Shown here: in pieces, positions 53,545 to 62,119 of the stretch
Layout: every line of letters begins with the position of its first letter
Numbering within the stretch: the stretch's first letter is position 1
Assembly: GCA_023399055.1 (NCBI GenBank)
Contig: JAEWQV010000016.1
Location: 620,001 to 684,000 of the forward strand
Direction of reading: 5' to 3'
Origin: Bacillota bacterium
GTDB lineage: Bacteria; Bacillota; Clostridia; Lachnospirales; Lachnospiraceae
Length of the DNA stretch: 64,000 bases
Notes under the pieces: model-generated
Databases searched by the model: none
What the model saw: only the letters and a program-made list of their open reading frames with translations
Told to the model about the DNA's origin: nothing
Position numbers and translations under genes: made by a program

Positions 53545-54456
53545 ATGGCTGAGCATAAGAAACATTATAGGTTAGGAGATCAGATTAAAAAAAACAAAGC
53601 TTCTTATTTAATGCTTGCACCTTACTTTATTATGTTTTTCTTTTTCACGGTACTACCGGTCGTTATGAGTATAGGATTAAGCTTTACCTATTACAATATG
53701 CTGGAAGTACCGGAGTTTATCGGCTGGAAGAACTACATAAAGCTGTTTTTTGGGGATGATATTTTCTTGAAATCTTTAAAAAACACCCTGATATTAGCAG
53801 TTATTACAGGACCGGTTAGTTACTTTTTGTGCTTATTATTTGCTTGGATTATTAATGAATTCAAAGGCTGGCTGCGTGCTTTTCTAACTTTGGTATTTTA
53901 CGCGCCAAGTATTTGCGGTAACGCCTATGTGGTTTGGAATCTGATTTTGTCCGGTGACCGATACGGATACCTTAATGGTTTTTTGATGAAGCTTGGAATT
54001 TTGGATGAAGCAATTATCTGGATGAAAACCGAAAAATGGGTACTGCCGTTTTTGATTGTGGTACAGCTTTGGTTAAGTCTTGGAACAGGGTTTTTAGCTT
54101 TTATTGCAGGACTTCAGACCGTGGATAAATCCTTGTACGAAGCAGCAGCACTGGATGGGGTAAAGAATCGTTGGCAGGAATTATGGTATGTTACCTTGCC
54201 GTCAATGAAACCGCAGCTGATGTTCGGTGCCGTTATGCAGATCACACAATCCTTTGCAATAGCAGACGTTTCTATTCAGCTGGCAGGTAATCCTTCGGTG
54301 AACTACTCGGGAACCACAGTAGTTACACACTTGCTGGATTATGGTACGGTGCGCTTTGAAATGGGTTATGCCTCTGCGATAGCGACGATCTTGTTCCTAT
54401 TAATGATAGGTACTAACCTGCTGGTACAAAAAATATTAAGGAGGGTCGGAAAATAA
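53545..54456 (+). CDS. Sugar ABC transporter permease, MalF-like (pair 1)
   Basis: A 303-residue permease with about six membrane segments. The coupling EAA motif reads YEAAALDGVKNRWQELWYVT (~200-219), followed by LPSMKPQL. ATG 53545 follows AGGGGGA; the longer frame from 53476 overlaps the binding-protein gene without support. It forms a heterodimer with the next gene, whose start overlaps its stop by one base. Confidence 0.93.
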   Translation: MAEHKKHYRLGDQIKKNKASYLMLAPYFIMFFFFTVLPVVMSIGLSFTYYNMLEVPEFIGWKNYIKLFFGDDIFLKSLKNTLILAVITGPVSYFLCLLFAWIINEFKGWLRAFLTLVFYAPSICGNAYVVWNLILSGDRYGYLNGFLMKLGILDEAIIWMKTEKWVLPFLIVVQLWLSLGTGFLAFIAGLQTVDKSLYEAAALDGVKNRWQELWYVTLPSMKPQLMFGAVMQITQSFAIADVSIQLAGNPSVNYSGTTVVTHLLDYGTVRFEMGYASAIATILFLLMIGTNLLVQKILRRVGK

Positions 54457-55334
54457 TGAAAATGCGCAAACGACTCTTCTTTAAGCCTAAGGAAAAGAAA
54501 CTTAACCGTTCTTTTGCAGGTAATTCATTATTGTTCTTTATCATGGCCATCTGTGGTGTGGCAATGCTGCTGCCATTGATTATGGTAGTTAACAACTTTT
54601 TAAAGCCCTTGGATGAGTTGTATCAGTTCCCACCGAAGATATTTGTAAGAAATCCAACCTTTGAAAACTTTTCAGATCTATTCGCATTAATGAATGACTC
54701 CTGGGTTCCATTTTCCAGGTACATATTAAATACCGTCATTATAACAGGCGGCGGTATGTTGGGGCATGTAATCATTGCATCTCTGGCAGCATATCCCTTG
54801 GCTAAGCATGATTTTCCGGGGAAAAAGCTATTATTTCAACTTGTTGTGCTTTCCATTATGTTTTCCTGGACAGTAACACAGACACCTCAATATATGATTA
54901 TTTCCTGGCTTCACATTAATAATAGCTACTGGGCTTTGATATTGCCTGCATGTTCTATGGGTATGGGATTATATCTGATGAAGCAATTTATGGAACAGCT
55001 TCCTGATTCTTTGATGGAGTCAGCTAGGCTCGATGGAGCAAGTGAATGGCGTACTTTTTGGCATATTGTAATGCCCAACGTAAGGCCGGCGTGGCTTACT
55101 TTAGCAATCTTCCAGTTTCAGCAGATGTGGGGAAATACAGGAAGCACCTTCTTACGGGATGAGAGCTTAAAACCCCTTCAATATGCCTTACAGCAAATCG
55201 CTGCCGGGGGAATGGCAAGAGCAGGAGCAGCAGCGGCGGTAACCTTTATTATTGCTGCAGTTCCAATTACTTTCTTCTTAATCTGTCAGAAGAATATTTT
55301 GGAAACAATGACCACATCCGGTATGAAAGAGTAA
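54456..55334 (+). CDS. Sugar ABC transporter permease, MalG-like (pair 1)
   Basis: A 292-residue permease with six membrane segments and the EAA motif MESARLDGASEWRTFWHIV (~188-206) followed by MPNVRP. The start overlaps the previous stop as TAATG, so the two permeases are coupled. No ATPase gene is present in the locus; a shared MsmX-type ATPase elsewhere is expected (family knowledge). Confidence 0.93.
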   Translation: MKMRKRLFFKPKEKKLNRSFAGNSLLFFIMAICGVAMLLPLIMVVNNFLKPLDELYQFPPKIFVRNPTFENFSDLFALMNDSWVPFSRYILNTVIITGGGMLGHVIIASLAAYPLAKHDFPGKKLLFQLVVLSIMFSWTVTQTPQYMIISWLHINNSYWALILPACSMGMGLYLMKQFMEQLPDSLMESARLDGASEWRTFWHIVMPNVRPAWLTLAIFQFQQMWGNTGSTFLRDESLKPLQYALQQIAAGGMARAGAAAAVTFIIAAVPITFFLICQKNILETMTTSGMKE

Positions 55335-55348
55335 TGGGAGGAAGAATG

Positions 55349-56824
55349 ATGAAATTAAAGAAGGTCATAACATTTTGTCTAACAGTAATCCTACTGATGC
55401 TTTTCACCGGAGAAGAAGTAAAGGCAGCAAAGCTTCCCTATGATACTTACAATTATGACTATCGGGAATATATTCATTTTACACCTGCCGCTTATATTCC
55501 TTCTGTTACGATACGTGGGGAAGACTTAAGCTATAAGGGAGAGAATATTGGGAGTTTTGTCACACCACAGGATCTTTGCCAAACAACTGAGGGTAAAATC
55601 TATATAGCAGATACGGGAAATAACCGAATTGTTGTATTGGATAAAGACCTTAAAAAAGTTGAAAACATCATTAAAGATTTTGATAATGACGGAAAGACAG
55701 ATACCTTTAATCAACCCTATGGGGTTTGTGTATCAGAAAAAAATCAAATCTATATTGCGGATTCTCAAAATAATCGAATTGTCGTTTTGGAACAGGATGG
55801 AACTTTAAGTAAGATCGTAGAAAATCCAACGTCCGATAGTTTGGAAGAAGGCTATGTATTTGTACCGTTAAAAGTTTCAGTGGATTATGCAGATAGAATG
55901 TATGTCATCGCACAAAATATGTTTGAAGGAATTATGGTATTCGAAACTGGAGGTAATTTTTCTAGTTTTTTTGGTACCATCAAGGTTGAAATCAGTCTCT
56001 GGGATAAATTCTGGAAAAGGCTGGCAAACAAAGAAGAACGTTCCAAGCAACAACTATTTATCCCAACCGAATTTACTGGTATTGATATCGACCCAAAGGG
56101 ATTTGTATATGCTTCCAACATTGATTCTACAGGGGTACAGGGTGTTAGAAGGCTAAATCCTAAGGGAGAAGACGTTATTAAAAAAGGGTCCAACGCTAAT
56201 GTTGGAGGAGATATTTGGACGAATGGGGGTACAGATTATTCAGGTCCTTCCCAGTTTACCGATGTGGTTTACCGTGCGGATGGAATCTATTCTTGTTTGG
56301 ATCGTAAGAGAGGTCGAATTTTTACCTATGACCATGAAGGGAATCTGCTCTACATATTTGGCGGACTGGGAACCCAAGAGGGAACTTTTTCTATACCCGT
56401 GGCAATTGAAGATATTGGTGGAAGGTTAGCAGTCTTAGATGCCAATCGAGGAGAACTTATATGCTTTGAGGTAACAGAATATGGAGAATTAATTAACGAA
56501 GCGGTGGCACTTCGATATGGTGGTGATGAAGCAGAGGCAGTACCTTTGTGGAGTAGGGTTCTGGAACTGGATGAAAATAACGAACTTGCGAATACAGGGA
56601 TTGGGAAAGCATATTTGACAGCAGGGGACTATAAGCTGGCGATGAAGTACCTGGAACTTGGAATGAATCGGGATTACTATTCCGTCGCCTATAAGCGTTA
56701 TAGAAATAGTGTTATGACTGAGAACGCAAGTTATTCTTTAACCGGAATTGCTATTCTTATCGTAATCCTGCAAGTAGCAAGAGTTATACGAAATAGAAAG
56801 AAAAGGGGAAGTAGGAATGGTTAA
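55349..56824 (+). CDS. Secreted NHL-repeat beta-propeller protein with TPR-like tail and C-terminal membrane anchor
   Basis: A 491-residue protein starting at ATG 55349 (GGGAGG 7 bp upstream; ATG 55346 is equally possible). A signal peptide (~1-25) is followed by NHL repeats with the recurring KIYIADTGNNRIVVLDKDL, QIYIADSQNNRIVVLEQDG, VYASNIDSTGVQGVRRLNP and RLAVLDANRGELICFEV patterns, giving a propeller of about six blades. A TPR-like pair (~400-450; AVPLWSRVLELDENNE, AGDYKLAMKYLELGM) and a single membrane helix near the C-terminus complete it. It lies inside the transport operon and may act as a surface scaffold. Confidence 0.82.
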   Translation: MKLKKVITFCLTVILLMLFTGEEVKAAKLPYDTYNYDYREYIHFTPAAYIPSVTIRGEDLSYKGENIGSFVTPQDLCQTTEGKIYIADTGNNRIVVLDKDLKKVENIIKDFDNDGKTDTFNQPYGVCVSEKNQIYIADSQNNRIVVLEQDGTLSKIVENPTSDSLEEGYVFVPLKVSVDYADRMYVIAQNMFEGIMVFETGGNFSSFFGTIKVEISLWDKFWKRLANKEERSKQQLFIPTEFTGIDIDPKGFVYASNIDSTGVQGVRRLNPKGEDVIKKGSNANVGGDIWTNGGTDYSGPSQFTDVVYRADGIYSCLDRKRGRIFTYDHEGNLLYIFGGLGTQEGTFSIPVAIEDIGGRLAVLDANRGELICFEVTEYGELINEAVALRYGGDEAEAVPLWSRVLELDENNELANTGIGKAYLTAGDYKLAMKYLELGMNRDYYSVAYKRYRNSVMTENASYSLTGIAILIVILQVARVIRNRKKRGSRNG

Positions 56825-57464
56825 AGGATTTCTAAAAAGATATTTTTCGAAAGAAAAGTGGAATTATATGTTTTACACCATTTCCCACCCTATGGACGGC
56901 TACTATTGGATACGCCATGGGGAGAAAGGCAGTGTTCCCCTTGCAATTCTAATGGTTATGATTTTTTCTTTTTGCTTTACCGCAAACCGGCTATTAGCTA
57001 GTTTTATTGTAAATGATACTGATCCAAGAGGTGTTGACAGTTATTATGAACTTATAGGTGTGTTAGCTTTCTATCTGTTAATCTGTGTAAGCAACTGGTC
57101 AGTGACTTGTTTGATGAGTGGGGAAGGCAGAATGAAGGACATTGCAATTGCAGTGGGTTATGGCACGATACCAATCACGATAGTTTTTGCAGCAGGTACT
57201 TTAATCAGTAATTTTATAGCAGATGGAGAACAGGCTTTTTATGTGTTGCTGATAGGCGTCGGCATTCTATATGGAGTTATAATGATCTTAATTGGCATTA
57301 TGCAGGTACATAATTATACCTTGGGTAAAACTTTGGGTACTTTGTTGCTTACGTTTATAGCGATGCTAATTATTATTTTCCTGTTATTGCTTTTATCAAA
57401 TCTTTTTGGTCTGGTCGTGACATTTTTTAAAAGTATCTATACAGAGATTATCTTTAGAACTTAG
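56817..57464 (+). CDS. Yip1 family membrane protein
   Basis: A 215-residue protein with about five membrane segments after a short cytoplasmic start containing YTISHPMDGYYWIRHGEKG, the usual lead-in of bacterial Yip1-domain proteins. It overlaps the NHL gene by 8 bp and lies 11 bp before the DUF5696 gene. The three form a module often seen, as far as I recall, with sugar ABC transporters of Lachnospiraceae and Paenibacilli. Its role is unknown. Confidence 0.8.
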   Translation: MVKGFLKRYFSKEKWNYMFYTISHPMDGYYWIRHGEKGSVPLAILMVMIFSFCFTANRLLASFIVNDTDPRGVDSYYELIGVLAFYLLICVSNWSVTCLMSGEGRMKDIAIAVGYGTIPITIVFAAGTLISNFIADGEQAFYVLLIGVGILYGVIMILIGIMQVHNYTLGKTLGTLLLTFIAMLIIIFLLLLLSNLFGLVVTFFKSIYTEIIFRT

Positions 57465-57475
57465 GAGGCGAAAGC

Positions 57476-60085
57476 ATGAAGTCTTTGAAGGAAAAGAAGA
57501 ACCGGTTGCCCCTTAGTCTGGCAAAAAAGATTGTGCTTGGAATCTTGTGTATAGGTATTGCATTAGGTGCAATTTATCTAGCTTATTACTATATACATTA
57601 TTTGTCCTATAACAAGTACAAGGAATATTTAACAAGTTATGACTACGAAGAAGGCAGTGAATATCATCCGGCAAAGGAAACAAAGTCAAATGTGGATGGC
57701 ATGGAGCTGGTGAGTGAAAATGAATACCTAAAGCTTTATACTGACACAGCTACCGCTACGGTGGCAGTTTATGACAAGAGAAATGGTGAGATAACTTATT
57801 CGAATCCCATCAATGCAGATGAGGATAGTATGGCTAATGCTACGAATATGAATTATCTGAAATCTCAATTTATCGTAAATTACTATAACAAAGAAGTAAA
57901 ATCAGGAACCTATGATTCTTACAGCATGGCGGTTCAAAAAGGTCAGGTAACAGCGGAGAGTATAGAGGGTGGAATCAGGTACATATACAGACTTGGAGAT
58001 TTTGAGACCAGTAAAACTGGTAATATACCTATTTATCTTACAGAAGAAAAATTAGAGGAAATTTGCAAAAAGCTATCTGAAAAGGACGGAATTTCTTTTA
58101 AAAGATATTATATAACCAGTACCAAAGTCAATGATATGTTAGAGCTTAATGGTATTGTACAGAAAAATCCAAAGACCATTAAAAAGGTTTTGGAATGGTT
58201 GGTGAGTATTGGATGGACGGATGAAGAGTACCAGGAGCAGATGGATCTTGCAGGGGTAGAAGTGGCTGTTCCCATTTCCTTTCAAATTCCTCTGGAATAT
58301 AGGCTAGATAAGGATGGATTAAATGTTTCAATTCCGGTATCGGCTATTGAAGAATATGGTGGTGGTTTCATCTATCGTATTCAATTATTGCGATATATGG
58401 GAGCAGCAGATGCAACGGAAAATGGATATATGGTTGTACCAAATGGCTCCGGTTCTTTAATCAATTTTAATAATGGTAAAGTAAAAGCACCCTCCTATGC
58501 CCAATATATCTATGATATTGACGCGTTGGCAGCAAACTATACTACCATAGAGAATACCATCAGTGCCAAGCTGCCGTTATACGGTATCTGCAGAGAAGAG
58601 TCCTCCATTCTTGCTACCATCGAAGGTGGTGCTAGTTTGGCTTTGATTATGGCAGGAATTTCAGGTGTGTATAACGATTATAACTACATTTATCCAACCT
58701 TTGTACTTCGTATAGCAGATAACCTAAGGATGTTTGGTGACAGTACTGCTGACATATATGTTCTGGAACCAAATATGTATGATGCAAACCTTGAAGTAAA
58801 GTATACCTTCTTAACAGAAGAATATAAGGAGTATGCAGGACTGGCTAATTATTACAGAGAGAGGTTGGTGTCAGAGGGAATCCTTACTCAAGCAGAACAA
58901 ACAGAAGATATTCCTTTCTACTATGATGTTCTCAGTGGTGTGAAAGAGACCTCCCATATTCTTGGTATGCAATACTTACATACATTTTCTATGACTTCCT
59001 TTGACGAGGCAGCACAGATGTCAGAGGATTTGAAAACCCAAGGAATTACCAATCAGGTTATGAACTTACAGGGCTGGTTTAATGGAGGTTACTACCATAA
59101 TACAGTGGATAAAATCAAGGTTACTAAAAAACTGGGTGGTAAATCTGGCTTGGAGGAATTAAATGATGCCCTTACAAAAAACGGTGGAAGATTATATGCA
59201 GATGTAGCATTTCAGCAGATTTCCTTTGCAGCAAGTGATTATAATTACAATGCCGAGTCCTCCAAGTATTATGGAGCAGGATATGTTGTGGCAATGGGAC
59301 AGGTGAATCCTGCTACATTAAGAAGTACTTCAAGTCTTGGCTATATGGAGACCATGTATGATTTGCTTTCGCCTAAGTTTTTGCCGAGGTATGTAAGCAA
59401 ATTTGCAAAGAAGATTCAAAAGTATGATATTAACGGTATTTCTTTAAGAGATTTAGGTAACTTTGTTTATTCTGATAAGAAACGTACGAATATTATTGAT
59501 AGAGAGGAAGCACTTAATGTGGTGCTGGGGCAGTTAGAGGTACTGGAAGGTACAGGCAAGAAGCTTATGACAAATGGAGCAAATGCCTATAGTTTTGCCT
59601 ACAGCACAGATATTATTAATGTGCCTATACAGGATAATAAGTTCCCAATTGTGGATGAACGTATTCCACTCTATGAGATGATAATTCACGGCTCCATACC
59701 TTACTCCACAGATCTATTAAATTATGATGACAAGAAGGATATGACAGAAACCGTACTACAAATGATTGAGAGTGGTGCAGCTCCTCATTATGTGTTTACC
59801 TGGAAAGAATCCAGTAAAATGAAAAACACAGGATTAAGCCGTTATTATGCAACAACCTATAATGTTTGGAAGAAAGAAGCAATTGATATTTATCAGCAGG
59901 TAAATGGAGCGTTAAAGCATGTAACAGGTGCTAGGATAATCAATCATGAAATCCTGGATAACGATGTAAGAAAAGTTACTTACGATAATGGCGTTGTTAT
60001 CTATGTTAACTATAGTGATGAAGCACAAATGACGGATGGGTATGAAATACCAGGCACGAGCTATCGATTGGAGGGGATGGAATGA
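57476..60085 (+). CDS. DUF5696-type membrane-anchored extracellular protein
   Basis: An 869-residue protein with one N-terminal membrane anchor (~18-42) and a large extracytoplasmic part. The N-terminal half is beta-rich (ATVAVYDKRNGEITYSNPIN, GYMVVPNGSGSLINFNNG). The C-terminal half reads like a TIM barrel of glycosidase type, with LHTFSMTSFDEAAQMSEDLK, NLQGWFNGGYYHN, INGISLRDLGNFVYSDKK, KLMTNGANAYSFAYSTDIIN and PHYVFTWKESS. No catalytic pair could be assigned. I recall the family as DUF5696. AGGAGG precedes the ATG. Possibly a glycan-binding or degrading partner of the transporter. Confidence 0.8.
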   Translation: MKSLKEKKNRLPLSLAKKIVLGILCIGIALGAIYLAYYYIHYLSYNKYKEYLTSYDYEEGSEYHPAKETKSNVDGMELVSENEYLKLYTDTATATVAVYDKRNGEITYSNPINADEDSMANATNMNYLKSQFIVNYYNKEVKSGTYDSYSMAVQKGQVTAESIEGGIRYIYRLGDFETSKTGNIPIYLTEEKLEEICKKLSEKDGISFKRYYITSTKVNDMLELNGIVQKNPKTIKKVLEWLVSIGWTDEEYQEQMDLAGVEVAVPISFQIPLEYRLDKDGLNVSIPVSAIEEYGGGFIYRIQLLRYMGAADATENGYMVVPNGSGSLINFNNGKVKAPSYAQYIYDIDALAANYTTIENTISAKLPLYGICREESSILATIEGGASLALIMAGISGVYNDYNYIYPTFVLRIADNLRMFGDSTADIYVLEPNMYDANLEVKYTFLTEEYKEYAGLANYYRERLVSEGILTQAEQTEDIPFYYDVLSGVKETSHILGMQYLHTFSMTSFDEAAQMSEDLKTQGITNQVMNLQGWFNGGYYHNTVDKIKVTKKLGGKSGLEELNDALTKNGGRLYADVAFQQISFAASDYNYNAESSKYYGAGYVVAMGQVNPATLRSTSSLGYMETMYDLLSPKFLPRYVSKFAKKIQKYDINGISLRDLGNFVYSDKKRTNIIDREEALNVVLGQLEVLEGTGKKLMTNGANAYSFAYSTDIINVPIQDNKFPIVDERIPLYEMIIHGSIPYSTDLLNYDDKKDMTETVLQMIESGAAPHYVFTWKESSKMKNTGLSRYYATTYNVWKKEAIDIYQQVNGALKHVTGARIINHEILDNDVRKVTYDNGVVIYVNYSDEAQMTDGYEIPGTSYRLEGME

Positions 60086-61005
60086 AAAGTAAGAAGAAAA
60101 TGACTCTTCTCCAAAAACGAAAAATGACAGGATATTTGTTCATTCTGCCCTGGTTCATAGGATTCCTGGTGTTTTATGTAAAGTCCATTGTAATGGCGGG
60201 TCACTTTGCACTTTCGGAATTAAGCATGGATACAGTAAACGGAGGTTATAAACTTACAAACGTTGGCTTTGATAATTTTCGATATGCCTTTCAAGTGCAT
60301 GGTTCCTTCAAACAAATATTAACAACCTCCATAATTGATATGATTGATGTACCCTTAATAATATTTTTCAGTTTGTTTATGGCAATCCTTCTAAACAAAA
60401 AATTTAAAGGTAGAACCCTGGTAAGAGCAATCTTCTTTGTACCAATTATTATGAATTCTGGGGCGATTATGGATGCTTTGGACCTTTCCGCGCAGATGAT
60501 GCAGGGAGGCATATCCTCTCAAGCAGCCGAAATGTTAACAGCTCCTGTAGGAAGCTCCATCGGTATGAACATTGACTCTTTAATTGATATGTTTATTAAC
60601 CTGGGTTTGCCAATGGGCCTTCTGGATTACACAATTTTAGCAGTTGCTCGAATTAACGACATTATTGCTGCCTCAGGTGTCCAAATCATTATATTTATAG
60701 CGGCACTACAGTCCATACCTGGATCCATGTACGAGGTATCAAAGATGGAAGGTGCTACCGGTTATGAAACCTTTTGGAAGGTAACCTTTCCAATGGTGAT
60801 GCCTCATATAATAACAAATGTGGTGTATACGATTGTAGATAGTTTCACAGATAGTGAAGTAGTAGAGCTGGCATATAAAACGGCATTTACTGATTTTAAT
60901 TATGGTCTAAGCAGTGTGTTCAGTTTGGTATCCACGGTAGTAACTTGTTTCATTCTTATATTAATATGTGGACTGATCCAGAAACGAACCTTCTATTACA
61001 ATTAA
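60082..61005 (+). CDS. Sugar ABC transporter permease, MalF-like (pair 2)
   Basis: A 307-residue permease with six membrane segments, starting KKMTLLQKRKMTGYLFILPW, with an EAA-type motif YEVSKMEGATGYETFWKVTF (~214-233) followed by PMVMPHI. It overlaps the DUF5696 stop by 4 bp (ATGA). This is the second MalF-like gene in the operon and differs clearly from the first. An ~80-residue stretch in the middle (SGAIMDALDLSAQMMQGGIS onward) is longer than usual. Confidence 0.9.
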   Translation: MKSKKKMTLLQKRKMTGYLFILPWFIGFLVFYVKSIVMAGHFALSELSMDTVNGGYKLTNVGFDNFRYAFQVHGSFKQILTTSIIDMIDVPLIIFFSLFMAILLNKKFKGRTLVRAIFFVPIIMNSGAIMDALDLSAQMMQGGISSQAAEMLTAPVGSSIGMNIDSLIDMFINLGLPMGLLDYTILAVARINDIIAASGVQIIIFIAALQSIPGSMYEVSKMEGATGYETFWKVTFPMVMPHIITNVVYTIVDSFTDSEVVELAYKTAFTDFNYGLSSVFSLVSTVVTCFILILICGLIQKRTFYYN

Positions 61006-61071
61006 GAGCTCACTTTGCAGTCTTTTCCTCACATTTTGAGATGGCGCATAACGCCATAATGGAGATTAACG

Positions 61072-62064
61072 ATGATAAAAAATGTAACTGTAAAAAATAG
61101 TCTCACAAAGATGAAAGCCATAAGCCAGGATAAGTATCAGGGCAAAATACTTTTTAGTAAATTTAATAAGGCTTTGGTTGCCTTACTAAAGGTAGTCATA
61201 TTAGTTGGAGTAAGCTATGTCATTCTTTCTCCCATCATTGGTATGATTGTAAACTCCATTTCTTCCGATAGGGATGCCTACAATCCTATGGTATATGTAC
61301 TTCCACAGTTCCCGACACTTGAAAGATATCAAACTGTAATCGAGGCTTTGAATTACTTTCCGACCATAGCAAAGAACCTGCTGTATTCCTTATCCTTAAT
61401 GGCATTACAGATTTTTGTCTGTTCCATGGTAGGTTACGGTTTTGCAAGATTTGATTTTCCCTTTAAGAAGTTATTGTTTGGCTGTGTGATCATTATGATT
61501 GTTATTCCGGCACACACCATTATGTTTCCTTTATATACAACCTTCAGACAGTTTGATCCACTAGGAATATTTACAGCGTTAACCGGGTCTTCCATTAATC
61601 TGCTGGGGACACCATTCCCTATGTATTTAATGACGGTGCTGGGCTGCGGACTTAGATCAGGACTATATATTTATATCTTTAACCAATTTTTCCGAGGACT
61701 GCCCAAAGAAATTGAGGAGGCAGCTTTCGTAGACGGAGCAGGTGTTTGGTATACCTATTTTAGGATTATGCTGGTAAACGCTACTCCGGCTGTTATTACC
61801 GTAGCGGTATTTTCTATGGTGTGGCAGTTTAATGATACTTTTTTTGCGAAGTTATTTCTGATTAGCGAGGATGTGGTAATCAGTAAAAAGATATCAATAT
61901 TGCAGGCAACCATTGCGAACAATTATAAAGTTCTGGATACTTCCATCCAGCAATTGTATCTAAGTGCCGGCATATTATTGGTGGTCTTACCTATATTGAT
62001 CATCTATCTATTGCTGCAGAGATACTTTATAGAGGGTGTGGAGAGAAGTGGTATTGTGGGTTGA
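61072..62064 (+). CDS. Sugar ABC transporter permease, MalG-like (pair 2)
   Basis: A 330-residue permease with six membrane segments and EAA motif IEEAAFVDGAGVWYTYFRIM (~214-233). GGAG lies 7 bp before the ATG. A small hairpin (ATGGCG-CATAA-CGCCAT, 61041-61057) separates it from its partner. With the preceding gene it would make a second translocation pore, for which no dedicated solute-binding protein of family 1 is seen; the following lipoprotein might take that role. Confidence 0.92.
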   Translation: MIKNVTVKNSLTKMKAISQDKYQGKILFSKFNKALVALLKVVILVGVSYVILSPIIGMIVNSISSDRDAYNPMVYVLPQFPTLERYQTVIEALNYFPTIAKNLLYSLSLMALQIFVCSMVGYGFARFDFPFKKLLFGCVIIMIVIPAHTIMFPLYTTFRQFDPLGIFTALTGSSINLLGTPFPMYLMTVLGCGLRSGLYIYIFNQFFRGLPKEIEEAAFVDGAGVWYTYFRIMLVNATPAVITVAVFSMVWQFNDTFFAKLFLISEDVVISKKISILQATIANNYKVLDTSIQQLYLSAGILLVVLPILIIYLLLQRYFIEGVERSGIVG

Positions 62065-62119
62065 TCTTTCTTCCCCTGGTACGAAACAAATTAAATAATT
62101 AAAAGGAGGATGGAAAAAG

